64,000 nucleotides of DNA from Candidatus Uabimicrobium amorphum (lineage in GTDB: Bacteria; Planctomycetota; Uabimicrobiia; Uabimicrobiales; Uabimicrobiaceae): the NCBI RefSeq assembly GCF_009002475.1, contig NZ_AP019860.1:8305547-8369546 (forward strand), written 5' to 3'. Within the stretch, counting starts at the first letter, position 1; every line of letters begins with the position of its first letter. Below, piece by piece: positions 27,555-36,471 of the stretch. The notes beneath the pieces were generated by a model. That model saw only the letters and a program-made list of their open reading frames with translations. It made no database searches and had not been told where the DNA came from. The position numbers and the translations under genes were made by a program.

Positions 27555-27588
27555 AACCACAATGTACGGTTATTGTACTGTTGTGGTT
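27555..27588 (-). terminator. Intrinsic terminator after the flavoprotein gene
   Basis: The inverted repeat AACCACAA...GTAC with GTAC...TTGTGGTT is followed on the minus strand by a T-rich stretch. It lies about 50 bp past the stop of the flavoprotein/ferredoxin gene and before recN. Confidence 0.65.
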
Positions 27589-27635
27589 AGTTTTGATAGT
27601 GTAGCCCAATTTTAGTGATTTTGCACTAAAAAATA

Positions 27636-29963
27636 TTATTTTTCTTTCATTTGCACAGGCGAAGCTTGTAGCCAACCTTTGAGGATTTCACCGTTTTTTC
27701 CAAGTTCGCCAAACGAAAGAGTTCCCGTGGGACATTGTTGAACACATGCAGAGCAGCGCACACATTCGGGATCTTCCATTGGCAAGCCTTTATTGGCAAA
27801 GTTCATAATGTCAATACCTTGGTGACAAACAGAGGTACAAACATTGCATGAGATACACTTTGATTTTTCGGAAAAAATACGAAATTTCGAAAAACGTGCA
27901 TATATGTGCATCAACGCCGCAAGTGGACAAGCGAAGCGACACCAAACACGACCACTAAACCAAAAATACATCGCAATTCCCACTATACCTGCCAGAAAAA
28001 GGTCCACGATATAGTAATAACTGATATTAAAACTGTTACTGACTAACATCATGGAAATATTTTTGAGAAACCACAACGGTGGTATCTCGCTAAGTAAACG
28101 CAGTAACAACAAGGCAAATGCAATCCACAAAATAACTTGTCCCACCATGTTCAGACGATTCCACTTAGGACCATGAGGCATTTTATGGCGATGCGTATCG
28201 CCAAGAGTTTCCGCAAGCGCTCCACAAGAACAAATCCATCCGCAGTACGCCCCTTTCCCCCACTTCCAAACGATTAGTGGAATGAAGACAAATGTTTGGA
28301 TCATACTAATGGCAAACCACAGCCACAAAGTGTTCCATGTCATAAGATTGTATATAAAAAGCGGCCAAGCAAAAATAAAACCGTACGCGCGCCAATATTC
28401 ACGTATATGCTCTCCTCCGTCACTGTTCACCAGAGGAAATAATTGATCGGCAATCGACTTTAACCAACCGGCATCAAAATAACCGGCCGTGCCCATGAGC
28501 GGCAATATAATTTCAGGAAGTAAGAACAATGGAAGTATTTGTATGACAATCAAAGTAATCGTTTGTACCTTAACATAAGGTGTTTTACGACGACGGATTC
28601 TTTTAAATCCGAACACAGTGACGACAATGCAGTAGGCAAGGGTAATGTAGAACCCCGGAGATTTCATAGAAATAGCGATGGTTTCCATATACGGAGAGGA
28701 AGAAAGTGATCCCACAAATTCGGGAACATTAAATGGGAACAAATTATTACTCTTAAATAGATTGTACACCCACGAACTAGAACTCTTCCAGTGATATAGA
28801 AATGTACAAAATAAAAAAAATAATACAAAACTCACCTTGGTGCTACCACGCCACTCACCGGTAATATTGATACCCGAACGACGGAAAAAATCCAAAGGCG
28901 CTTCGCGGCCAATCATCGAAAATACCACATCGCATTTCAGCGTCTCTGTTGTACCATCGGCATTTTTTATCGTAACATCGTTTTCGGTAATTTCTTCTAC
29001 AGATGTTTCCATTTTTAAGGTTAAGGAGCCCGGTGGATTGTCACCGCGCATAAGGGAACTAGCGCTTGTGGTTACCCGTTCCGAACTAGGCTTTTCCACG
29101 CAAACATCACAACTGGGGTTTTCCACTAAGTTTTGTACTTTATCAATATTTTCTGGTTTGGGACGTGTAAACTCTTTACTGCGATAGCTCAAAGTTACAT
29201 GCCCACCGCAGCACGCAATAGCAACCGCCGCTTCAAGTGCAGAATCACCTCCACCGACAACCACGACGTTTTTACCACCAAATTCTTTAGGATCGTGAAG
29301 GCGATTGTATACGTGATCTAAATTTTCTCCGCGACAGCCTAGCTTGCGAAAATTACCACTACGTCCAATAGCAACAATAACGCGCTGCGCTTTTACCGTG
29401 GATTCGTGCTTTCTTGTAAGAGAGAAAACGCCCTTTTCACGCTTGATATTTTCAATACGCGATCGAGTAACTTCGATAGAATGCTTTTGGCGCTGTTCTT
29501 CCATCTCCTCTAGAAGTTTTTCCTTTACGTCGGCATGAAAATGAAGTCCACCACTTGGTTCCATGTCTGTAGGGTATGTGTATATCGGCTTACCCTTGGG
29601 AAAGTTTGCCACGGTAGAGAATGTTTCCGACGCCTCAAATACCGCATATGACAATTTGGCTTTTGCGGCTTCAATGGCAGCAGAAATACCCGAAACCCCA
29701 CCTCCAATAATCGCAATATCCACAATTTCGTTATTGTCTGATTTGGAAAAACTAGCGTCCTGTAAGATGTGTTGAATAGCCTTTGTCGCGGTTTCTGCGG
29801 AAAACTTCAATAACGGTACGCCAGTTAAATCTCCGACAACATATACGCCGGGAATGTTTGTCGTGCCACTTTCCCCCACCTCTGGTAATTTTTCTGCCGT
29901 GCCAGCAGGCCAACGTGTATGCAGCCAGTTTGTGTAACGCGAATATGCTTGTGCTAGTGACAT
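27636..29963 (-). CDS. Fused FAD/NAD(P) oxidoreductase and membrane polyferredoxin
   Basis: 775 residues. The first ~70 resemble the end of a thioredoxin-reductase-type flavoprotein (IPGVYVVGD). An FAD site follows (IAIIGGGVSGISAA), then an NAD(P) site (VVVVGGGDSALEAA), giving a pyridine-nucleotide oxidoreductase to about residue 375. The rest is a NapH/CcoG-like membrane module: several helices, CGWICSCG and CRFACP motifs, then two 4Fe-4S clusters (CISCNVCTSVCHQ, CVRCSACVQQCP). It may pass electrons between NAD(P)H and a membrane or periplasmic partner. No CxxC redox pair was noticed in the flavoprotein half. Confidence 0.83.
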   Translation of the reverse strand: MSLAQAYSRYTNWLHTRWPAGTAEKLPEVGESGTTNIPGVYVVGDLTGVPLLKFSAETATKAIQHILQDASFSKSDNNEIVDIAIIGGGVSGISAAIEAAKAKLSYAVFEASETFSTVANFPKGKPIYTYPTDMEPSGGLHFHADVKEKLLEEMEEQRQKHSIEVTRSRIENIKREKGVFSLTRKHESTVKAQRVIVAIGRSGNFRKLGCRGENLDHVYNRLHDPKEFGGKNVVVVGGGDSALEAAVAIACCGGHVTLSYRSKEFTRPKPENIDKVQNLVENPSCDVCVEKPSSERVTTSASSLMRGDNPPGSLTLKMETSVEEITENDVTIKNADGTTETLKCDVVFSMIGREAPLDFFRRSGINITGEWRGSTKVSFVLFFLFCTFLYHWKSSSSWVYNLFKSNNLFPFNVPEFVGSLSSSPYMETIAISMKSPGFYITLAYCIVVTVFGFKRIRRRKTPYVKVQTITLIVIQILPLFLLPEIILPLMGTAGYFDAGWLKSIADQLFPLVNSDGGEHIREYWRAYGFIFAWPLFIYNLMTWNTLWLWFAISMIQTFVFIPLIVWKWGKGAYCGWICSCGALAETLGDTHRHKMPHGPKWNRLNMVGQVILWIAFALLLLRLLSEIPPLWFLKNISMMLVSNSFNISYYYIVDLFLAGIVGIAMYFWFSGRVWCRFACPLAALMHIYARFSKFRIFSEKSKCISCNVCTSVCHQGIDIMNFANKGLPMEDPECVRCSACVQQCPTGTLSFGELGKNGEILKGWLQASPVQMKEK

Positions 29964-30046
29964 ATGTGATCTCCGATCTAAAAATTAGACGCGTTTGTAT
30001 AAGTAATTTTGTATGTAGTAAAGACTTTAGAGAACGAACGTTCTTT

Positions 30047-30117
30047 CGGTCATGGTCATGGTCACGGTGACGGTCACTGTCACGGTGACGATTACGATTA
30101 CGATTACGGTGACGATT
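30047..30117. repeat. Class C degenerate hexamer tract
   Basis: Twelve successive hexamers: GGTCAT twice, GGTCAC, GGTGAC, GGTCAC, TGTCAC, GGTGAC, GATTAC three times, GGTGAC, then GATTAA. It matches the minus-strand reading of the tract at 17211-17260, including the switch from GGTNAC to GATTAC units. Intergenic between two minus-strand genes. Confidence 0.75.
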
Positions 30118-30154
30118 AAAGAGCGTCCGTATATTTTCTTTTGTTTACAAGTAC

Positions 30155-30913
30155 TTAGTTTTTACCTGGCAATGCGTTTAAGTCCCAATCGTAGTTCAAA
30201 TAACTGACTTTGTAACTCAAGGCATAGCGTGGAATTATTTTGTTGTTGTACAACCACTTTTTGCTGTCGTTGCTAAAGTCACTTTTAAACCAATCAAATA
30301 AACTCGACAGTTTCAAAGTTTTATTGTACTTATCTAAATGAATACCTTTTTTCTTATTTAGAGCAAATACGCGTAGTTGTTTTGCCAGTTGCTTCTCTAG
30401 TTTATCCGCGGTGTACGCTTCATTCAGCAAATTAGGGCAACTCACCGCCGCACATACCAATGCGAAATGGATACGCGGTTCTCCATAACTGCGAATAATC
30501 TTGTGTTCGATGTGATCCAGAGTATAGGACTTTCCTGAAACTTTCCCGGCATCCTGATTCCAAATATTCTTTCCGGGTTTATTTAAATCCTGTAGACCTT
30601 TTAAACCTGGATTTTTCGCCACAATATACAATGTTAAAAAGTTATAGTAATTCATCCAGCAAGCAAGTCGTTTGTTACGCGATTGCGAAGATAGTGAAGG
30701 CAATGACGCCAACGCACGACGCAGTTCATCTACGCGGCGATCGCCACGCAAGGCTTTGTAATCTACGTAACTCCCTTGAATTCCTTTGACCACACTTTGT
30801 TTGACATGATCTTTAACAACCCCATCGTATTTCTCGTTCCACGCATCAAATACATCGGCCATCATTCCAACGCTCAAAGATATCACAACCATAAATAAAA
30901 TTGCATTTTTCAT
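30155..30913 (-). CDS. DUF547 family secreted protein
   Basis: 252 residues. A signal peptide (MKNAILFMVVISLSVGMMA) is followed by a DUF547 domain: VDYKAL near the start, ACWMNYYNFLTLYIV, LDHIEHKIIRSYGEPRIHFA, and the hallmark CAAVSCPNL with later LSSLFDWFKSDF. DUF547 proteins are widespread and mostly uncharacterised. AGGAG precedes the ATG. No neighbour suggests a substrate. Confidence 0.88.
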   Translation of the reverse strand: MKNAILFMVVISLSVGMMADVFDAWNEKYDGVVKDHVKQSVVKGIQGSYVDYKALRGDRRVDELRRALASLPSLSSQSRNKRLACWMNYYNFLTLYIVAKNPGLKGLQDLNKPGKNIWNQDAGKVSGKSYTLDHIEHKIIRSYGEPRIHFALVCAAVSCPNLLNEAYTADKLEKQLAKQLRVFALNKKKGIHLDKYNKTLKLSSLFDWFKSDFSNDSKKWLYNNKIIPRYALSYKVSYLNYDWDLNALPGKN

Positions 30914-31091
30914 TTTTTACTCCTAAATATACTCTGGAAAGTATACGGGTTTATATGTTATAATAATATGATTATAAACAATATTTAAGTATAGAATATA
31001 CTATCTTAAATTAATGATCGATTAGTTAGTAGCTTCAAACAAAAATACCTTACAAAATTCTATTATTTTTTTCAGATACAGAGAGAATATT

Positions 31092-33053
31092 GTGACGGCC
31101 AAAAACGAAATGCTCGGGCAATGTTATTTATTTGTCATTGCAATCAACAACTATAAAAATGTGCAACAGCTAACCGCTCCTTTACAAAGTGCACAAGATA
31201 TCACGCAAATTTTAATATCCAAATATAATTTTGCGGAGGAAAACATCCTATCGCTATGTGATGACGAAGCAACTAGGGATAACATTCTTTATTACCTACG
31301 TGAATTTTCTACAGGCCTAAAAGAGCAAGACTCTCTTATCATTTTTTACTCTGGACATGGTGTTATAGATGAATGGACCGATGAGGGGTATTGGCTCCCT
31401 GTAGATGCAACGGAAGAAAGCCTCGGTAAGTGGGTGAGCAATTACGAAATAAAAAAATACGTTGACCATTGTCGTGCACGTCATGTGCTAGTTATTTGTG
31501 ACTCCTTTTTTCATGGTAACTTTTTATCTTCGCAACAAGAGAAAAGAAATATTGACGACGACATGTTGACCAAGTGGTATGTAGAACAGTCTCGCCAAGT
31601 GATCTATTCAGGGAAAACCCCCAGCGCAGAATTTAACAATCACAGTGCGTTTACCGACGCGGTGCTAGAAGCTCTTGTTGACAACAAACAATCCAAACTT
31701 ATTGCCTCCACTCTACATCTAAACGTTTGTACACTTTTGGCGGACAAAGATAAGCCATATCCTTATTTTTATACATTTGCTCAAAATCAAAATGGAGAAT
31801 ATTTTTTCTTTCTAAGTGTTGACAGCTACAAAGATTTAGTTACTTCACAACAAATCAACAACACCATGCAAGAAATTGGTGACATTGAAAAGAAAATAGG
31901 TGATATCGAACAAACAGAGTTGGCGAGAATCAAATCACATATAGATGATGTCGGTGGCAACCGCGCTCAAGAAGAAGTAGACAATGTGATTAAGATATTC
32001 AAAGAAAAGGAAAAAGTAGAAAGCCAACTTCTTGAACTTCGCGAAATTAAAAACAAACTCCACAAAGAAAACAGCAAAAGATTAGAACGCATTGCCAATC
32101 AAAAAATAGATGATGTACAAAAACGTCTGACCCTGGAAATTGAAAAATACAATTTGTTTATCTCCAGTGAATTGTGCAACGAAGATATAAAAGATAAGGC
32201 GTGGGGGCTAGTCATACGTCAATGCCCCGAGTGGTGGGAAGCAGAAAATGTAAAATCTCACGACATTGAAATGCTAATGCTACCTCCCGACGAGAGAAAG
32301 TCAAAAAACCTACATGGCCTAATCTCAGAAAAAGGTTTCAAATTCACCCAACAAGAAACATACACTTGTGGAGATATTGCTTTTGCCATTGACGAATTTG
32401 AACACGAAAAAACTGGTCTAATCTTCGCCCTCATCCCCGGAGGAAGTTTTGTCATGGGTGGAGAGAGATACGATTGGGAAAAACCGATGCGTAGCGTAAC
32501 CATCAGATCTTTTCTCATTAGTAAATTCATCATATCACAAGAAGTGTGGCAGCAAATAATGGGAGATAACCCCTCGTTCTTCAAAGGAGACAAACGGCCC
32601 GTTGACAGCGTTAGCTGGGATGTTTGTATGGAATTTTGCAAAAAAAATGATCTAGAGTTGCCTTCGGAGTCACAGTGGGAATATGCCGCCCGCGGAGGGA
32701 GTGGTCATGAATACTACTGGGGCAACAAAATGGACCAAGACTATTGCTGGTATGGCGACAACTCTGGAGGTCAAACGCACAATATTGCAGAGAAAAAACC
32801 CAATGCCTATGGTTTACACGACATGCTCGGCAATGTTTGGGAATGGTGTTTAGATACCTGGCACCCTAACTATGAAAAAGCTCCCCAAGGGGATGAGGCA
32901 TGGATTGACGATGAATTTCCTTCCACCCGAGTGATTCGCGGAGGAAGTTATTACTACATCGCCGATTTTTGCCGTTGTGCATACCGCGGAAGAATTGCCT
33001 CAAATCGCGGTAATCGTTTTTCCAGCTTTCGTGTTGTGAAGAATTTGTTTTAG
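31092..33053 (+). CDS. Caspase-like (C14) protein fused to FGE-like domain
   Basis: 653 residues. Residues 8-240 match the caspase p20/p10 fold: FVIAINNYKN, IIFYSGHG with His89, and VLVICDSFFHGNF where active enzymes have DSCxSG. The expected Cys is Phe139; the nearest Cys is C136, so cleavage activity is doubtful. A coiled-coil (about 255-360) links to an FGE-like domain (about 425-652) with LIPGGSFVMGG, VDSVSWDVC, LPSESQWEYAARGG, NVWEWC and IRGGSYYY. It starts at GTG with GAGAGA upstream; an ATG lies 6 codons in. No signal or membrane segment: cytoplasmic. Confidence 0.85.
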   Translation: MTAKNEMLGQCYLFVIAINNYKNVQQLTAPLQSAQDITQILISKYNFAEENILSLCDDEATRDNILYYLREFSTGLKEQDSLIIFYSGHGVIDEWTDEGYWLPVDATEESLGKWVSNYEIKKYVDHCRARHVLVICDSFFHGNFLSSQQEKRNIDDDMLTKWYVEQSRQVIYSGKTPSAEFNNHSAFTDAVLEALVDNKQSKLIASTLHLNVCTLLADKDKPYPYFYTFAQNQNGEYFFFLSVDSYKDLVTSQQINNTMQEIGDIEKKIGDIEQTELARIKSHIDDVGGNRAQEEVDNVIKIFKEKEKVESQLLELREIKNKLHKENSKRLERIANQKIDDVQKRLTLEIEKYNLFISSELCNEDIKDKAWGLVIRQCPEWWEAENVKSHDIEMLMLPPDERKSKNLHGLISEKGFKFTQQETYTCGDIAFAIDEFEHEKTGLIFALIPGGSFVMGGERYDWEKPMRSVTIRSFLISKFIISQEVWQQIMGDNPSFFKGDKRPVDSVSWDVCMEFCKKNDLELPSESQWEYAARGGSGHEYYWGNKMDQDYCWYGDNSGGQTHNIAEKKPNAYGLHDMLGNVWEWCLDTWHPNYEKAPQGDEAWIDDEFPSTRVIRGGSYYYIADFCRCAYRGRIASNRGNRFSSFRVVKNLF

Positions 33054-33110
33054 GGTTTGGGCTGGGTTAAGATGAGAGCTGGGGGTTCATTTAAGATTAG
33101 AGGTTATTTC

Positions 33111-33225
33111 TTCGGATTGGTGCCCTCACCATCGAATTTAAGGTTTTAGCTTCGCTAAAAACCTTAATTCTCATGCCTCTCCCACAGGGAGAGGCGTAAC
33201 ACGTCTTATGTGCTTCCATTCATTT
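33111..33225. repeat. Class B two-hairpin repeat, subfamily 1
   Basis: It runs from GATTGGTGCCCTCACC through a first hairpin with arms AAGGTTTT(A)GC/GC(T)AAAACCTT, then CTCATG, then a second hairpin CCTCTCCC-ACA-GGGAGAGG, and ends GTAACACGTCT. Related copies occur at 59291-59400 and 61515-61620. Confidence 0.8.
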
Positions 33226-33269
33226 TATATTATACGGTCTCAGTCAGACACAAAATTATTTTGGCTCGC

Positions 33270-33395
33270 AACTCAAGTGAATTTAGTTTTTACCAAAAGA
33301 GAAGCATTACACCTCTCCCTGTGGGAGAGGTATGAGAATAGCAGATTTCAGCGCAGCTGTAACTGCTAATTCGATGGTGAGGGCATCGCACAACA
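33270..33395. repeat. Class B two-hairpin repeat, subfamily 2
   Basis: Opposite orientation to the copy at 33111. It begins GCTCGCAACTCAAGTGAATT, carries the CCTCTCCC-TGT-GGGAGAGG hairpin, then a different first-arm hairpin built on AGCAG...CTGCT with GCAGCTGTAA, and ends TTCGATGGTGAGGGCATCG. The same longer left end is found at 61.2 and 61.4 kb. Confidence 0.8.
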
Positions 33396-33436
33396 ACAAA
33401 ACTCTCTAACAACTATCTCTTTACCTCTCTCCCAAC

Positions 33437-34876
33437 CTACTCACCCTGATAAATAGAGACATTCTTGGTTTGCGTAAAAAAGCGTAGCGCTTCCCAGCCA
33501 CCTTCGCGTCCTACTCCTGATTGCTTGACACCACCAAAAGGTGTGCGTAAATCTCTTACCAACCAACAATTTATCCACACAATTCCCGCCTGCAGGTCAC
33601 GGGCAAAGCGATGGGCGCGTGTCAAATTTTCTGTCCACACCGTTGCCGATAAACCATACGGTGTACAGTTTGCCCATGTTAGAGCTTCCTCATCACTCGT
33701 AAATGGCGTAACAGTCACAACTGGTCCAAAAATTTCCTGTTGATTTGTACGGCAATGTGGCCCTAAGTCCGTAATAATTGTTGGTTCTATAAACCAACCA
33801 CCTTCACAGCGACCTTCCCCTTGAAAAGCCTTACCTCCACAGACAATCTTACCGCCTTCTTCTTTTGCAATATCAAAATAAGAAAGTACTTTCTGCATAT
33901 GTTCATGGGAAACCACTGCACCTTGTTTGGTCTCAGGTTTTAGGGGATCACCGATTTTAAGCTGTCTGGTTTTGGCAATAAAATGCTCTAAAAATTTGTC
34001 ATAAATCGACTCTTCGACAAAAATACGCGAACCACACAAGCAAATTTGCCCTTGGTTGGCAAAAGACGAACGAACTGTTTCATTGATCATCCGTTCAAAA
34101 TTGCAATCCCCAAAGATGACATTCGGATTTTTTCCACCGAGTTCTAGAGAGATTTTCTTAAACAGTGGTGCCGCTGTTTGGGCAATTTGCGCCCCGGTTT
34201 TTGTCCCTCCAGTGAAAGAAATCACCGGAATTTTTGGATGGGCTGTCATACACGCCCCTACTTCGCCGCCATAACCGTGAACAATATTTAAAACGCCCTT
34301 GGGTAACCCAACTTCGCAGCAAATTTCACTGAGCATGAAGGCCGTAACAGGTGTAATTTCCGATGGTTTCGCCACAACGCAATTTCCGGCGGCAAGTGCC
34401 GGTGCAATTTTCCACGTAAACAAATATAGTGGTAAATTCCATGGAGAAATACACCCCACAACGCCAATGGGACGACGTAGCGTATAATTGGTAACCGTTT
34501 CACTACTATGTGACTCCGAGGCAAAATGTTGTATTGCGGTGGCAAAAAAACGAAAATTTGCCGCGGCTCGTGGAATATCCACGGCTTTGGACAACCACAA
34601 TGGCTTACCATTATCCGTGGTCTCCGCCATTGCTAAAGCCTCGGAATGTTCCTCTATTTTTTGTGCAATGCGCAATAAATACTCTCCGCGTTCACTTGCG
34701 GAGAGACGTGACCATTTTACAAAAGCACGTGTGGCCGCCTCTACAGCACAATTGACTTCGTGCTCACCCGAACGCGGAGCTTTCGCGTACACCGTTCCCT
34801 CCGCAGGATTAAATACGTCGAGGTGGTTATCTGTAGGCAACAATTCACCATCGATATAGTTTGTCAATATTTTCAT
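33437..34876 (-). CDS. NAD(P)-dependent aldehyde dehydrogenase, semialdehyde type
   Basis: 479 residues, normal for the ALDH superfamily. Motifs: SPWNLPLYLFTWKIAPALAA, the cofactor loop FTGGTKTGAQIA, catalytic Glu in LELGGKNP, nucleophile Cys in GQICLCGSR, and the late EIFGPVVTV and PFGGVKQSGVGREGG. Overall it most resembles 2-hydroxymuconic/2-aminomuconic semialdehyde dehydrogenases (ALDH8-like), which oxidise an aldehyde to an acid in aromatic or tryptophan breakdown. No other pathway gene is nearby, so the substrate is uncertain. Upstream, GGAAAAG lies about 10 bases before the ATG. Confidence 0.9.
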   Translation of the reverse strand: MKILTNYIDGELLPTDNHLDVFNPAEGTVYAKAPRSGEHEVNCAVEAATRAFVKWSRLSASERGEYLLRIAQKIEEHSEALAMAETTDNGKPLWLSKAVDIPRAAANFRFFATAIQHFASESHSSETVTNYTLRRPIGVVGCISPWNLPLYLFTWKIAPALAAGNCVVAKPSEITPVTAFMLSEICCEVGLPKGVLNIVHGYGGEVGACMTAHPKIPVISFTGGTKTGAQIAQTAAPLFKKISLELGGKNPNVIFGDCNFERMINETVRSSFANQGQICLCGSRIFVEESIYDKFLEHFIAKTRQLKIGDPLKPETKQGAVVSHEHMQKVLSYFDIAKEEGGKIVCGGKAFQGEGRCEGGWFIEPTIITDLGPHCRTNQQEIFGPVVTVTPFTSDEEALTWANCTPYGLSATVWTENLTRAHRFARDLQAGIVWINCWLVRDLRTPFGGVKQSGVGREGGWEALRFFTQTKNVSIYQGE

Positions 34877-34882
34877 CAGAGA

Positions 34883-36469
34883 TTACTTTTCCTTTGCAAT
34901 CGCCACGCGAATCGTATTCACCATTCTTTGAATTTGTGCATGATTTTTATTGATGGTCACAATCGTACGTGAATCTTGTTTCCTATCGACAATTTTCTTA
35001 TAGTTAAAGTCAACAGTATTAAAATACTTTACGAAAAAATACCAGCTTAGCGGAACGCCTTTTACTTTATGGATGCGTTGTAAAAGAAGAATTTTCTGAA
35101 TGTCGATACTAAGCGACTTCATTTTTCCTTGCCATGAACTACGCCAGCGATTTAGCCTCTTTTCGTCTAATTTTCCGTTCTGTTGACTCTCTATAATGAT
35201 CATGTACTCATTCTGCATCTCTTGCTGCATACGCGAAATAGTCGTTAGAGTATCTTTCATTTGTTTTAAGAGTTGGCGCCGTTCTTTTTCTTCTTGTGAC
35301 ATCAGTCCTTGTAGCATATCAAATATGACAAACGATGTATCTTTAATCGCATTTTGAATTTCGACAGTGTCTTTCGTTGTGGTAACTTCAGGGGGTAAAC
35401 TAATCTGCGCTTTATCATATAAATCACGTGTGTAAGCGTCACTTACTTCGCGAAGTAAACTCAAAAGTTGTTGCAAATTTTTGAGTATCTTAGGATGCTT
35501 TTCGATAAAAGTAGACTCTTCATAATCTTTTACACGTTGCGCAAAATTTTTCATCTGTGCTGCGAAATCATCTCTTCTTCCTTCCCAGAATTTTTTACCA
35601 AACTTTTGCTGGGACTTGACATAGACTTGTGAGAAGTTACTGTACACAGAACTCACCCACCGAAGATCACTACGTACACTGTTATCATTGAGATATTCCG
35701 CGAATTGCTCATTCTTTTTGATCTCTTTTATTAGATTTTCAATATTACCAACATATATTTTTTCACGTCGCTCCCCAAGTATTTTATCGCGCTTTTTGCT
35801 CAACTTAAAGTGCGATAAAACGCTTTGTTCTGAGCTACTTAACAAACTTTTGCTGTAAACGAGAACAAATTTCGCCTTTTTGATACTTTCATAGGAATAA
35901 GGAATGAGAACGCGGCGCTCAGAATACTTTGCTAAATTCTTTTGCAATTCGTTGAGTTTTTTTTCTAAATCCTTGCCCCAATTTGTAAGCTCATCAATTT
36001 TCTTTTGACTGACAACCGGGCTTTCCTCTAAATAACTGGCCGTTTGCTCTTTTACATAATCATGAAAGGCGGTGATTTCTTCGATAAAGTTACGAAAAAA
36101 CAAATTGTATTCCTTGCGGTACATCGCTTCGGAACCAGGACTGCCAATATATTCTTTCTGAATTTGCGTTTGGCGTTTCTTATTTTTTTTATAAATCAAC
36201 TTAATTTCGTAATTCCCAGGTAATGCACGCTTTTTCACGGCAAATTTATAGATAAAACGTCCTTTGTTTACGTACAACATTTTTTTACTATCGGGAACTA
36301 AATGATTGTCTAAATGCATCGTCACATTGACCATATTACGCTCAGGCAAATCAATTTTTCCTTTTACCACCCAGTAATTTGTTTGCTGGACTTTTTCTTG
36401 AGAAAAATTCATTAGTGCCTGCGAAAACAGGCACACATTACATATAAGCGTAAACAATACATACCTCAT
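34883..36469 (-). CDS. Secreted helical protein of unknown function
   Basis: 528 residues. A signal peptide (MRYVLFTLICNVCLFSQA) is followed by a strand-rich domain of about 110 residues (VNVTMHLDNHLVPDSKKMLY) and then long charged helices to the end. The ATG at 36467-36469 has a perfect AGGAGG and follows the stop of the double-kinase gene by 2 bp, so the two are clearly coupled; an in-frame start 11 codons earlier overlaps that gene and is rejected. No family recognised. Coupling suggests an extracytoplasmic partner of the kinase. Confidence 0.72.
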   Translation of the reverse strand: MRYVLFTLICNVCLFSQALMNFSQEKVQQTNYWVVKGKIDLPERNMVNVTMHLDNHLVPDSKKMLYVNKGRFIYKFAVKKRALPGNYEIKLIYKKNKKRQTQIQKEYIGSPGSEAMYRKEYNLFFRNFIEEITAFHDYVKEQTASYLEESPVVSQKKIDELTNWGKDLEKKLNELQKNLAKYSERRVLIPYSYESIKKAKFVLVYSKSLLSSSEQSVLSHFKLSKKRDKILGERREKIYVGNIENLIKEIKKNEQFAEYLNDNSVRSDLRWVSSVYSNFSQVYVKSQQKFGKKFWEGRRDDFAAQMKNFAQRVKDYEESTFIEKHPKILKNLQQLLSLLREVSDAYTRDLYDKAQISLPPEVTTTKDTVEIQNAIKDTSFVIFDMLQGLMSQEEKERRQLLKQMKDTLTTISRMQQEMQNEYMIIIESQQNGKLDEKRLNRWRSSWQGKMKSLSIDIQKILLLQRIHKVKGVPLSWYFFVKYFNTVDFNYKKIVDRKQDSRTIVTINKNHAQIQRMVNTIRVAIAKEK

Positions 36470-36471
36470 TG

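Larger units (their letters stand above)
33054..33436. other. 383-bp intergenic region filled by two class B repeats
   Basis: The convergent spacer between the caspase-FGE gene and the aldehyde dehydrogenase gene holds two class B hairpin elements facing each other (33111-33225 and 33270-33395). No gene seen. The paired hairpins may end transcripts from both sides. Confidence 0.6.

Noticed and set aside
30047-30117. Coding His-rich or Trp/Arg-rich tail from the hexamer tract
   Set aside because: Frames through the tract end quickly, have no start signal and lie outside the neighbouring genes.
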